A DNA stretch of 64,000 bases from Calditrichota bacterium (lineage in GTDB: Bacteria > Calditrichota > Calditrichia > Calditrichales > Calditrichaceae). Below the pieces are notes generated by a model, which was not told the DNA's origin, made no database searches, and was given only the letters and a program-made list of their open reading frames with translations. A program made the translations under genes and the position numbers. Location of the stretch: assembly GCA_003854985.1 (NCBI GenBank), contig RQOG01000006.1, positions 1 through 64,000 of the forward strand, written 5' to 3'. This document shows positions 55,155 through 64,000 of this stretch, piece by piece; within the stretch, counting starts at the first letter, position 1; every line of letters starts with the position of its first letter.

Positions 55155-57296
55155 ATGTTAGAAAATAAAAAGTATATTTATCATTATTTATTCTTAGTTC
55201 TTTTATCACTTGCTTTTATATTCCTGGAAACTCAGCCTGTCCAGGCTCAGACTTATGGAAAACATGATATCAAATGGCTTAGCGTTGGTTCTTTGCGCCA
55301 TTGGTTTTCCAGCACAGGGGTTGAAGTTGAATATGGACGGCGTGGCCGGGTCGGAGATTTTCTCGCTACGGATCAAAATGACGGATTGAGATGGCCTGCC
55401 GAGTTTCAGTTACGAGATCATAGTGTGGGTAAGGGATTGTGGATTGGAACAACGGAATATACAAATCCCGTCACAGGTAATTTTTCTGCTTATGAGGTTG
55501 TTCCTCTGGGAAGAGATATTGTTTATTCCGGTAATCATGTTTTCCCGCAAGAGTTTTACCTGATAGCGCGCGAGCCCAGAACCCGTGTATATGTGGATAA
55601 TGCCGGGGCAAGCGATCTTGATGTTTTTGATGAAATCGATGAAATTGATCCGAATATTGACTGCGATCGTCTTTTATATAATGTCGCTCATACGGATATT
55701 GGCATCACAATTAAAAGAAAAATCAAAGCCTACAGTCATCCGGATCATGACAATTATTATATCTATGAATATGTTTTTACGAATACCGGAATTCGGGATG
55801 ATGCGGGAACAACCTATTCTCAAACGCTTACCGATGTCGTGTTCTTTTTCCAGTATCGTTACGGTTTTGCTTATGATCTGTTTCAGTTAGGAAAAGGTTG
55901 CACCGGTGTTAGCTGGGGGTTAAATACCTTAAACGATGTGGTAGGTCAGGATCCAAATGCGCCGGGTTTTGAATTCAGGGCGATATTTGCCTGGTACGGA
56001 TCTCATTCTGAATCAGATGCGGGTTATTTAGGCGATATCGGCGCCCCGGATACAAAAGAAGGACAACTTTTGGGAGGCGCTGATTATGCCGGAACCGTTG
56101 TTATCCATGCCGATCGTTCCGTAAGCGATAAGAGCGATGATGTATATCAGCCTAGTACCACGAATTTTATGGGTTCTGACCGCGATGCACAAAAATGTAC
56201 GCGTGATAAAACGATAATGGCCAATAAATACGGGTATATGACCTTTGGACATCCACTAAAAAATCACGCAGAAGATGTTGGAACCAGTTTTGCTGATAAG
56301 TATGGAGGCGATCCCGGAGGGTATTCATATTCCCAGGGCTTTGGCCCTTATACCATGGCTCCCGGGGATAGTATTCGTATCGTGCTGGCTGAAGGTATTG
56401 ACGGTCTTAGCCGTGAAAAAAATAAAGAAGTGATATACAACTGGTTTAACCAGAACAGTCCTTATACCATGCCGGGTGGTTCATCGACGACAGACGACAG
56501 GAATGAATATAAAAACGCTTATGTTAATTCATGTAAAGATTCTCTTTTCCAGACTTTCCGCCGGGCCATAGATATGCACGAAAACGGTTATGTTGTCAAA
56601 CCACCGCCGGCACCGGAAGAGTTCGCAATCACATCAGGAGGTAATAAAATTTCCATAACATGGACCGGCGTAAATGCGGAAAAATGGTCCAATTTTAATG
56701 GTTACAGATTATACAGAGCCATCGACCGACCGGATACGACTTATGAGTTAATTTTTTCATGCGATAAAAATAATGTAGTCAATTCTTATGATGATAAGAC
56801 GCCGAGAAGAGGGTTTAATTATTACTATTATATTCAGACGGTAGATGACGGCAGTACAAATGATATTAATCCCGGTGTGCCGCTTACAAGCAGTAAATAT
56901 TTAACGATGACCAATCAACCGGCCAGGTTGACCCGCCCGCCCGGAAAATCGCTTAGCGAGATCAGGGTAGTTCCAAATCCGTACAATATCAGAGCCATGA
57001 ACTTACAATTTGGATCCGGAGCAGATGTAAAAGATCAGATTGCTTTCTATAATATACCGGCTTACTGTAAAATCAGGATATTTACGGAGCGGGGTGATCT
57101 GATAAGGACTTTGGAACATACGGATGAAAGCGGCGATGAGCACTGGAATATGCTGACGGATTCCAGACAGGTGGTCGTCAGCGGCCTGTATATCGCTTAT
57201 TTTGAAGTAACTCAGGATTATCCTGATCCTGAAACCGGCATTCTTTTGTATAAAAAGGGTGAGAATACAATTAAAAAATTTGTAATTATTAGATAA
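55155..57296 (+). CDS. Secreted protein with FN3-like and FlgD-like C-terminal domains
   Basis: A 713-aa exported protein with a signal peptide (about 1-31). The first ~480 residues are a beta-rich region I cannot assign; it has Asp/Gly-rich loops (DNAGASDLDVFDEIDEIDPN). A fibronectin type III-like module lies at about 490-590 (PPAPEEFAITSGGNKISITW). The last ~110 residues resemble FlgD-like/T9SS-related domains (EIRVVPNPYNIRA ... IRIFTERGDLIRTL ... NTIKKFVIIR). It follows the receptor by 21 nt with its own site (AGAGAGG). Such proteins often accompany TonB receptors in this group, perhaps as surface ligand binders. Confidence 0.75.
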   Translation: MLENKKYIYHYLFLVLLSLAFIFLETQPVQAQTYGKHDIKWLSVGSLRHWFSSTGVEVEYGRRGRVGDFLATDQNDGLRWPAEFQLRDHSVGKGLWIGTTEYTNPVTGNFSAYEVVPLGRDIVYSGNHVFPQEFYLIAREPRTRVYVDNAGASDLDVFDEIDEIDPNIDCDRLLYNVAHTDIGITIKRKIKAYSHPDHDNYYIYEYVFTNTGIRDDAGTTYSQTLTDVVFFFQYRYGFAYDLFQLGKGCTGVSWGLNTLNDVVGQDPNAPGFEFRAIFAWYGSHSESDAGYLGDIGAPDTKEGQLLGGADYAGTVVIHADRSVSDKSDDVYQPSTTNFMGSDRDAQKCTRDKTIMANKYGYMTFGHPLKNHAEDVGTSFADKYGGDPGGYSYSQGFGPYTMAPGDSIRIVLAEGIDGLSREKNKEVIYNWFNQNSPYTMPGGSSTTDDRNEYKNAYVNSCKDSLFQTFRRAIDMHENGYVVKPPPAPEEFAITSGGNKISITWTGVNAEKWSNFNGYRLYRAIDRPDTTYELIFSCDKNNVVNSYDDKTPRRGFNYYYYIQTVDDGSTNDINPGVPLTSSKYLTMTNQPARLTRPPGKSLSEIRVVPNPYNIRAMNLQFGSGADVKDQIAFYNIPAYCKIRIFTERGDLIRTLEHTDESGDEHWNMLTDSRQVVVSGLYIAYFEVTQDYPDPETGILLYKKGENTIKKFVIIR

Positions 57297-57316
57297 CACA
57301 AATTTTGAGGTTAAAA

Positions 57317-58021
57317 ATGAATTTTAAATTAAGAAAGATGAATGTAACTCTGTTTTTATCCATGCTGTTCATGATGCTAGTGTTAATAAGCTGCGACAGC
57401 ATACTGCCCGATGATTATAAAGAGGAAACATTTTTTATCTCTGCCCTGGACGATAAAGCCTGTCAATTGCTCAGTGATGCTTATGTTTTTGATGTGTCAG
57501 GCGCTATTATTGATTCGAATTTTGTCCGGGTTTCAGCTAAAAAAGTGACGGAAATATATGATACAACCGGTATTGGCGAAAAAGTCACCGAAATATCAAA
57601 ATACATAGATGATTTGGATTTTTTATCGACAAATGCGCTTTATAACAGCCGGTGCCAGGGAGAAAGTCAGCCGGTTGATTTTTATCTTGCCATAAATAAA
57701 AGCGCCGGTATGTCCGGCAGTTTAACTTTTTTTCTCAGTTATGAATTAACGAAAAAAAATAAGAATATAAGTTTCGATATGGCCCTTTATAATGCTGCCG
57801 GCGCGCAGGTCGGATTGAATAATTCAATGCCTGCTGAAACTTATGCTTATTGCAAACAAGTCATTGATACACTGACCAATGAAAGTACATTTAAAATCAG
57901 GGGCAGGTACAGCGCAAGTCTTTCAGACGGCAAATATCTGGTTAAAGTCACTATATCCGAAAGCGCTAAATTGATTTCTGACGCAATAAAAAAACCTGAA
58001 TTCCAGATTGTTGTGCTGTGA
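57317..58021 (+). CDS. Lipoprotein of the receptor operon
   Basis: A 234-aa lipoprotein with signal peptide and lipobox (LVLISCDS). No family is recognised; the body is mixed with several beta segments. I use the ATG at 57317, preceded by GAGG with a 6-nt spacer, and not the TTG 12 nt upstream. It lies 20 nt after the FlgD-tailed gene and 34 nt before the PorV-like gene. Confidence 0.7.
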   Translation: MNFKLRKMNVTLFLSMLFMMLVLISCDSILPDDYKEETFFISALDDKACQLLSDAYVFDVSGAIIDSNFVRVSAKKVTEIYDTTGIGEKVTEISKYIDDLDFLSTNALYNSRCQGESQPVDFYLAINKSAGMSGSLTFFLSYELTKKNKNISFDMALYNAAGAQVGLNNSMPAETYAYCKQVIDTLTNESTFKIRGRYSASLSDGKYLVKVTISESAKLISDAIKKPEFQIVVL

Positions 58022-58055
58022 TATTTTTTATAAAGAAGGTAAGGAGAAAAAAAGC

Positions 58056-59054
58056 GTGAATAAAATTAAATTTGTAATTATTCTTTTGGGAGCCTGCGTT
58101 ATACTATCCAACGGGATATTATATGCACAGGAAATAAAACTGGCCCAAACAGGATTCCAGTTTCTCAGCGTCTCATCGGACGCAAGGGCAAGCGGAATGG
58201 CCGAAGCGGTTAATTCCCGGGAAATCGCTTCATCTTCCATGTTTTTTAATCCGGCTTGTATGGCGACATTGCCCAATATGGTGGAAACCAGCTTTAGTTT
58301 AAATAGTTTTATAGCCGATATCAAATATGTGGCCTTTAGTCTGGCCTACAGGCCTTCTCTCGGCCAATATGGCGTAATAGGATTATCACTGCAATCCGTT
58401 GATTACGGAGACTTAGATCATACCATGATATTCCCAAACACCCAGGGCTTTGTTGATATGGGTACATTTAATCCTTCCGCCTTAGCGATCGGTATTGGCT
58501 ATGCCAAATCTTTATCGGATAAGTTTTCTGTGGGCGGCAATGTGAAGTATGTTTACCAGTATCTGGGGACCAGTGTTATTGAAGAAGGCGTTAATACCTT
58601 AAAGAAAAAGAATATTGCCGATGTGATTGCCTTTGATTTTGGAACTTTATTTGATACGGGTTTCAAGGGTATAAAATTCGGAATGTCGGTCAGGAATTTT
58701 GCCCGCGAGATTAAATATGAAAACGAGAATTTCCAGCTTCCGCTGTTATTTACGTTAGGCGTTTCAACAGATTTAAATAACTTAATCGAACTGGACAAAG
58801 AAATGCATTCGCTAATTGCTTCTGTTGACCTTACACATCCCCGGGCGCATGCGGAACAGTTAAAAATAGGATTTGATTATACCTTGATGAACATGTTGTC
58901 GCTTAGAACCGGATATACGCTGAACAACGATGAAGACGGTCTTACTTTCGGTGTAGGCGTCTCTAAATTTGGCATTGAGTTTGACTATGCTTATGCGCCT
59001 TTTGGAATTTTTGATAATGTACAAAGAATTACCGGCCGTATCGCCATAAAGTAA
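58056..59054 (+). CDS. PorV/PorQ-family outer-membrane beta-barrel protein
   Basis: A 332-aa protein with a signal peptide (about 1-24). The N-terminal motif LAQTGFQFLSVSSDARASGMAEA and FFNPACMA are typical of PorV/PorQ (UPF0164) proteins. The rest is an FadL-like barrel of amphipathic strands. PorV is the shuttle of T9SS that moves cargo to the attachment complex; paralogues inside transport operons are common in this group and may instead serve as channels. Start is GTG at 58056 with AAGGAG before it. Confidence 0.8.
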   Translation: MNKIKFVIILLGACVILSNGILYAQEIKLAQTGFQFLSVSSDARASGMAEAVNSREIASSSMFFNPACMATLPNMVETSFSLNSFIADIKYVAFSLAYRPSLGQYGVIGLSLQSVDYGDLDHTMIFPNTQGFVDMGTFNPSALAIGIGYAKSLSDKFSVGGNVKYVYQYLGTSVIEEGVNTLKKKNIADVIAFDFGTLFDTGFKGIKFGMSVRNFAREIKYENENFQLPLLFTLGVSTDLNNLIELDKEMHSLIASVDLTHPRAHAEQLKIGFDYTLMNMLSLRTGYTLNNDEDGLTFGVGVSKFGIEFDYAYAPFGIFDNVQRITGRIAIK

Positions 59055-59069
59055 GACGAGGATATGATT

Positions 59070-60335
59070 ATGATAAAAAAGTTATCGAACACGTATGCAA
59101 AAAGAATCATCTTAGGTATTTTACTGATCGTTTCTTTTGCTTGTAATGAATTTGAGGATATTCCTAAAATATATGATCCTGATAATAAGGATGCCGTGAA
59201 AGACCCTGTAATTCGCGCAGTTGAACCGGCCGATAGTATTATTGCCGGTATACGTACTGTTATAATCGATGGTGAAAATTTCTCAATTAACCCGGATTCA
59301 GTAGCCGTTTATTTTGATAATTATAGAAGCGTTATAAGCAGTTTTGGCCCTAACCAAATTATTGTTCATCGTCCTGCAATTGCCGGAGATTTAATCACTC
59401 TAAAAGTGATGATCTATGGAGCGTTGGGAATTGCCAGGTATCCTGATTTATATATACAGGAAGCATGGACCAATTATGCAGATTTTACCAGCGTGAATAA
59501 CCTGTTATACACCATAGATATGGATAAAGATGAAAACATGTATGTGGCGATAAGAAGGGCTATTTACAAGGTGAATCCTTTCGGAGAAATAGAAACATCA
59601 TGGTCTACTAACCAGGATCGGCCTTACGATATAAAAGCAGGTCCGGATAACTACCTTTATTTTGTGGCCAATCGAAGAGATTTATACCGTTTAAGCACGG
59701 TAACAGGGGCGCAGGAAACATTCGCTGCTCTCGGGCAAACGGCCATTGTGCTGGATTTTGATCAGAATCTGAATATCTACACAGGCAAAAGGGATATTAT
59801 TGTGCTTGTTAAACCAGACCGGTCCGTTCGGGAAGTCGGCGCAAGTTATAACGATTATGACTTTATTGACTTTAAAGTGTATAACGGATATTTGTATGTT
59901 GCCGCCAGCTATGGCGGTCGCGACGCCGCTGTGCCGGATATGGGCGTATGGAAAAGCGCCATTGATAACGAAACCGGCGATTTAGCTGGAAACGAGCTAG
60001 TGGTGGACTGGGCAAATTCCGAATATGGCCAGCAGATCGGCACCGTGACACCAACCATATCTTCCATGGCGATTTCTGAAGACGGCGATATTCTGTTGAG
60101 TTCAAACGATCATCCGCAATACTCATTATTTATATATGATGAAACTCAAAGTCTTCTGCCTTTTTATGGAGATACGACTATTATGAAGGATGTTCCTAAA
60201 GCAGATGAGATCGTGTGGGGAAGTAGTAAATCACTCTATATTAATCGCAGCAATTCAATGACTGCTGGTAAAGATTCCACTATTCTGAAATTAGGTATTG
60301 GTGAAAATGGGGCAGATTATTACGGCCGGCAATAA
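59070..60335 (+). CDS. IPT/TIG-domain lipoprotein with beta-propeller-like repeats
   Basis: A 421-aa lipoprotein (lipobox VSFACNE). An IPT/TIG immunoglobulin-like domain lies at about 45-130 (PVIRAVEPADSIIAGIRTVIIDGENFS). The remainder looks like an NHL-type propeller: LLYTIDMDKDENMYVAIRRA, YDIKAGPDNYLYFVAN, VLDFDQNLNIYTG and SMAISEDGDILLSSND. In Bacteroidetes sugar loci such TIG lipoproteins (SusE/F-like in position) bind glycan at the cell surface. I prefer the second ATG, 8 nt after GAGG. Last gene of the receptor operon. Confidence 0.75.
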   Translation: MIKKLSNTYAKRIILGILLIVSFACNEFEDIPKIYDPDNKDAVKDPVIRAVEPADSIIAGIRTVIIDGENFSINPDSVAVYFDNYRSVISSFGPNQIIVHRPAIAGDLITLKVMIYGALGIARYPDLYIQEAWTNYADFTSVNNLLYTIDMDKDENMYVAIRRAIYKVNPFGEIETSWSTNQDRPYDIKAGPDNYLYFVANRRDLYRLSTVTGAQETFAALGQTAIVLDFDQNLNIYTGKRDIIVLVKPDRSVREVGASYNDYDFIDFKVYNGYLYVAASYGGRDAAVPDMGVWKSAIDNETGDLAGNELVVDWANSEYGQQIGTVTPTISSMAISEDGDILLSSNDHPQYSLFIYDETQSLLPFYGDTTIMKDVPKADEIVWGSSKSLYINRSNSMTAGKDSTILKLGIGENGADYYGRQ

Positions 60336-60513
60336 GAAAACATTATTAATATTTTAAGTAAGATAAAAAAAGGAGGTGCGCATACCAAAACAATAATAGT
60401 AGGATTTAGTAGTCTTGGTTTACACAAAGTAGGTAAGCTGGACAACAATTGGCTAAGAGTTCTTGGCAATTGTTTTAGTAAACGGAAACTTTTAACAAAA
60501 AATGGAGAGAATA

Positions 60514-62133
60514 ATGCGTAATATGTTTCGAGTGTTACTGATCCTTATGGCTGTTATGACTCTATCATTCAATTGTTTTGCTGGTGAAACGACCGTTACA
60601 GATGATATTTTAATGATTCCTTACACATTTGATGCGCCCACAATTGATGGAGATCTGGATGATATCTGGAAGAATGTAACAGCGGAAAGAATGTTAATTT
60701 TTGAAGCCGGAGCGCCTGATCCTGATCCGCTTTTTGCCGATCACTGGTCAATTTACAGAGTTATGTATGATAGTGATAATTTTTATCTTTTTCTCGAAGT
60801 ACAGGATGACTCTACAGAAGGCCATATCTCCGGCGCTGCACCATGGGAAATGGATAATATGGAATTGTTTATCGATGGCGGTAACGAAAGAGCGGCCGCA
60901 TACGATGGTAACGATGTGCAGTGGCGCTGGGTGTATGATGCAATCGACAGCAATTTAGTCAGCGCTTCACAAGGCCCTGGAGAATTTAGTTTTAAGGATA
61001 CCGATCATGGTTATAATCTGGAAATGGCAATTCCCTATGATTCCTTAACTTTCAGCCTTGATCCAGGTACTGATATAGGTTTCGAAATTTCCTGTAAAGA
61101 CGTTGATTCCGAAATATACCATGTAAATCGCCGCTGGTGGACGGATGATGGAAATGCCTGGAATAATCCGCAGGTATTCGGCACAGCTTCTCTGGATTAC
61201 AGAGAAATCAGCAGTGGTGTTCTTGATATCAGAGAAAACCTGTCGGATATTGAAGTTGACGGAGCTATGAATGATGATGAAGGATGGTATGGATTACCTG
61301 AATTCCCCATGGAAGTTTATGAAAACGGCGATCTGCCGGCTGAAAAGCTATCAACCTGGGATGATTTTCAGGCCAGCTTCTGGGTTTCCTGGGATGCTGA
61401 TAATTTATATGTTTTTGTAAAAGTTATCGATGATTCGCTGGAAGGTCATATTGCCGGCGCTGCCCCATGGGAAATGGATAATACTGAATTGTTTATCGAT
61501 GGCGGATATGAAAGAGCAGCCGCCTATGATGATAATGACGTTCAATGGCGCTGGGTATATGATGCAATCGACAGCAATGTAGTCAGCGCTTCCCAGGGCC
61601 CGGGTGTGTTTGCATTTTTAGATACGGACGAAGGTTACAATTTTGAATTGTCCATTCCTGCAGACAGCCTGACTTTCGACCTGGAAGAAGGCGAGCAAAT
61701 CGGTTTTGAAATTTCCTGTAAAGACGTTGACTCCGAAAAACTCAACATCAATCGTCGCTGGTGGACGGAAGATGGAAATGCCTGGAATAATCCACAGGTA
61801 TTTGGAGCTGCTGAATTAATGGCTCCTGTAGAAGTTGCAATTAAAGATCCGGATCTTGGAAATGAACTTAAGAAATTTGCATTGAATACTAATTATCCGA
61901 ACCCTTTCAACCCGAGTACGACCATTCCTTTTACACTGGACGCCAGGGAACAGGTAACTGTTACGGTGCATAATGTTTTAGGTCAAAAAGTGGCCACACT
62001 TGTTGACGGTATTATGAGTGCCGGCAGTCATAAAGTTAGTTTTAACGGCGCTTCTCTGCCCAGTGGTATATATTTTTACAGATTGCAGACTCAGTCAAAG
62101 TTAGCAACCGGTAAAATGATGCTGCTTAAATAG
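60514..62133 (+). CDS. Secreted protein with two CBM9-like domains and a T9SS tail
   Basis: A 539-aa exported protein with a signal peptide (about 1-23). Two carbohydrate-binding family 9-like domains (about 30-230 and 240-440) are near copies of each other: APWEMDN.ELFIDGG.ERAA, VQWRWVYDAIDSN and IGFEISCKDVDSE occur in both. A T9SS type A sorting domain ends the protein (NYPNPFNPSTTIPFTL ... GIYFYRLQTQSKLATGKMMLLK). It has no catalytic domain, so it probably holds glycan at the surface for the nearby receptor. The ATG at 60514 follows GGAGAGA. A 178-nt gap before it and a strong terminator after it suggest its own transcript. Confidence 0.88.
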   Translation: MRNMFRVLLILMAVMTLSFNCFAGETTVTDDILMIPYTFDAPTIDGDLDDIWKNVTAERMLIFEAGAPDPDPLFADHWSIYRVMYDSDNFYLFLEVQDDSTEGHISGAAPWEMDNMELFIDGGNERAAAYDGNDVQWRWVYDAIDSNLVSASQGPGEFSFKDTDHGYNLEMAIPYDSLTFSLDPGTDIGFEISCKDVDSEIYHVNRRWWTDDGNAWNNPQVFGTASLDYREISSGVLDIRENLSDIEVDGAMNDDEGWYGLPEFPMEVYENGDLPAEKLSTWDDFQASFWVSWDADNLYVFVKVIDDSLEGHIAGAAPWEMDNTELFIDGGYERAAAYDDNDVQWRWVYDAIDSNVVSASQGPGVFAFLDTDEGYNFELSIPADSLTFDLEEGEQIGFEISCKDVDSEKLNINRRWWTEDGNAWNNPQVFGAAELMAPVEVAIKDPDLGNELKKFALNTNYPNPFNPSTTIPFTLDAREQVTVTVHNVLGQKVATLVDGIMSAGSHKVSFNGASLPSGIYFYRLQTQSKLATGKMMLLK

Positions 62134-62152
62134 GATTATCTTTTTTCAAACG

Positions 62153-62189
62153 CGCCTGCGGCCGGTCTGACACCGCAGGCGTTTTTTTT
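62153..62189 (+). terminator. Rho-independent terminator after the CBM9 gene
   Basis: A perfect 9-bp GC-rich stem (CGCCTGCGG / CCGCAGGCG, 62153-62161 and 62173-62181) is followed by eight Ts. Confidence 0.93.
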
Positions 62190-62350
62190 ATATGACACTA
62201 AAAACTAAAAATAGTGATACTGACAGACGCTTGAAGTATAATTAAACGGAATTAAATCATAATTCATAATGTCTAAAAACAATAATCGGTTTACCATTTA
62301 AAATAATCAATGAAGCATAAAAATATTATGACGGAATAAGGATATCTGAC

Positions 62351-64000
62351 GTGGAAATACATAGTATCGATCTTGGGATTATAATACTCTACATTTTGGC
62401 GACGATTTTTATCGGATTCTATATATCGAAAAGAGCCTCAAAAAATCTGGATTCTTACTTTCTTGGAGACAAAAGCATGCCCTGGTATGTTTTAGGCATT
62501 TCCAATGCTTCCGGAATGTTTGACATTACTGGAACAATGTGGCTGGTTTATCTCTGTTTCGTTTATGGAATGAAAAGCGCCTGGATACCATGGGTATGGC
62601 CGACCTTTAACCAGATATTTTTAATGGTCTATCTTTCCATCTGGCTGAGACGTTCCAATGTTTTAACCGGTGCGGAATGGATTACTTTCAGGTTTGGAGA
62701 TGGTAAGGGCGGAAAACTTGCCCATATCAGCGTGGTTCTTTTTGCATTGGTTAGTGTGATCGGTTTTTTAGCTTATGCTTTTGAAGGTATAGGAAAATTT
62801 ACCACCACATTTTTGCCATGGGACTTATCGGCCAATACCTATGCGCTGATCTTTATGGGCATCACTACCATTTATGTGGTTTCCGGAGGTATGTTCAGTG
62901 TGGTTTTTACGGAAGTGCTTCAGTTTACAATCATGACCATCGCTTCAATCGCCGTTGGTATTATTGCCATGAGCAAAGTATCCCCCGAGATGCTTGCCAA
63001 AGTTATTCCAGAGGGCTGGAAAAACATTTTCTTTGGCTGGGAATTAAATCTTGACTGGTCGCGAATTATGAATTCTGTGAATGATAAAATTTTTACCGAT
63101 GAATATTCTCTATTCACCATATTTTTTATGATGGTTTTGTTTAAAGGCATACTGGTCAGCGTTGCAGGCCCGGCGCCTAACTATGATATGCAAAGAATTT
63201 TAGCTACCCGTAATCCCCGGGAAGCTGGATTAATGAGCGCATTTGTTAATGTGGCTCTAATTTTTCCACGTTACTTTTTAATTACGGGATTAACCGTATT
63301 AGCGCTGGTATTCTTTAGTCCTCAGCTTAATGCTATGGGCGCAGATATTGATTTTGAAATGGTCCTGCCCTATGCTATAAAGAATTTTATGCCTGTTGGT
63401 TTAATGGGCATTTTATTAGCTGGATTAATTTCCGCTTTTATGTCCACTTTCGCGGCTACGGTTAATGCTGCGCCAGCTTATATTGTAAACGATATTTATA
63501 AGAAATACATAAATCCGGGCGCCTCAAATAAAAAATATGTAAAAATGAGTTATCTGGCGTCTATTGCGGTTGTTGCGATTGGCATTGGCTTCGGGTTTAT
63601 CGTCGAATCGATTAATGATATTACCTTGTGGATCGTATCTTCCCTTTGGGGCGGATATGCTGCAGCCAATGTCCTGAAGTGGCATTGGTGGCGGTTCAAT
63701 GGGTTTGGTTATTTTTGGGGGATGATCTCAGGCCTGGCGGCTTCGCTCGCCATACCTAAAATATTACCATCATATACTGCGCTGGAAGGATTTCCGATTA
63801 TTCTGATCATATCTTTAATCGGATGTTTTCTGGCTACTCTGCTGACCAAACCTGATGATATGGATGTGCTGAAAGCCTTTTATCAACGGGTGCGTCCCTG
63901 GGGATTCTGGAAACCTGTTCACGATCTGCTACTGGTCGATAATCCGGAATTTAAAAGAAACAAGAATTTTCGCAGAGACTGCTTTAATGTTTTTATTGGT
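62351..64000 (+). CDS. Sodium:solute symporter, 3' end beyond the window
   Basis: An open frame of 550 codons from GTG 62351 that runs off the window. It is a typical SSS/SLC5 transporter: helix 1 LGIIILYILATIFIGFYIS, then SYFLGDKSMPWYVLGISNAS, EWITFRFGDG, VVSGGMFSVVFTEVLQF and GPAPNYDMQRILATRNPREA. The last residues visible (FRRDCFNVFIG) match the conserved C-terminal segment of bacterial sugar symporters, so only a few tens of residues should be missing. It is not closely related to the symporter at 50264. The gap before it shows no sigma-54 promoter. Confidence 0.9.
   Translation, partial: MEIHSIDLGIIILYILATIFIGFYISKRASKNLDSYFLGDKSMPWYVLGISNASGMFDITGTMWLVYLCFVYGMKSAWIPWVWPTFNQIFLMVYLSIWLRRSNVLTGAEWITFRFGDGKGGKLAHISVVLFALVSVIGFLAYAFEGIGKFTTTFLPWDLSANTYALIFMGITTIYVVSGGMFSVVFTEVLQFTIMTIASIAVGIIAMSKVSPEMLAKVIPEGWKNIFFGWELNLDWSRIMNSVNDKIFTDEYSLFTIFFMMVLFKGILVSVAGPAPNYDMQRILATRNPREAGLMSAFVNVALIFPRYFLITGLTVLALVFFSPQLNAMGADIDFEMVLPYAIKNFMPVGLMGILLAGLISAFMSTFAATVNAAPAYIVNDIYKKYINPGASNKKYVKMSYLASIAVVAIGIGFGFIVESINDITLWIVSSLWGGYAAANVLKWHWWRFNGFGYFWGMISGLAASLAIPKILPSYTALEGFPIILIISLIGCFLATLLTKPDDMDVLKAFYQRVRPWGFWKPVHDLLLVDNPEFKRNKNFRRDCFNVFIG

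Noticed and set aside
60370-60395. Strong AAAGGAGGTG site followed by a six-codon GTG frame before the CBM9 gene
   Set aside because: The frame is too short to support as a gene, and no hairpin or attenuation structure accompanies it.

Overview
The window looks like an AT-rich chromosome segment from a Gram-negative member of the FCB superphylum (Calditrichota, KSB1 or Ignavibacteria-like). The basis is secreted proteins ending in type IX secretion (T9SS) sorting domains with the 'NYPNPFN' signature, a PorV/PorQ-type protein, large TonB-dependent receptors with carboxypeptidase-regulatory-like N-termini, FISUMP lipoproteins and FlgD-like C-terminal domains. The exact phylum is inferred. I see no rRNA, tRNA, CRISPR array or complete insertion sequence.

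Layout. 0.6-12.6 kb: TonB receptor, T9SS-exported beta-helix protein, parvulin lipoprotein, membrane spermidine-synthase-like protein and GH9 glucanase, all on +. 12.8-19.3 kb (-): two related hybrid PAS histidine kinases, one coupled to a transglutaminase-like gene. 19.7-26.7 kb: SDR-family fusion, Cache histidine kinase, response regulator, thiol peroxidase, and an ECF sigma factor with two membrane proteins. 26.9-29.2 kb: a DUF559 nuclease-like gene between direct repeats, then two FISUMP lipoproteins. 29.4-35.4 kb: M16 peptidase and an M1/M28/PDZ fusion. 35.4-36.2 kb: three REP-like elements. 36.2-38.2 kb: CotH-kinase protein with T9SS tail.

38.2-45.6 kb is an accessory island of three headless Rhs C-terminal cassettes. 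Each has a different tip followed by small AT-rich candidate immunity genes. The middle tip resembles the EF-Tu ADP-ribosyltransferase TreTu. The island also holds a ParE-type toxin-antitoxin pair, about six copies of a ~240-bp repeat, and short palindromes inserted in the Rhs reading frames.

45.6-64.0 kb is a probable carbohydrate sensing and uptake locus. A membrane-anchored solute-binding protein without ABC partners, a histidine kinase and a sigma-54 activator precede two good sigma-54 promoter matches (-24 GG, 10 nt, -12 GC). One lies before a sodium:solute symporter gene with no ordinary start codon, the other before a TonB-receptor operon (receptor, FlgD-tailed protein, lipoprotein, PorV-like barrel, TIG lipoprotein). 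A two-CBM9 T9SS protein with a strong terminator and a second symporter, cut by the window end, follow. I infer that the solute-binding protein reports an extracellular sugar to the kinase, which activates transport genes through the sigma-54 activator.
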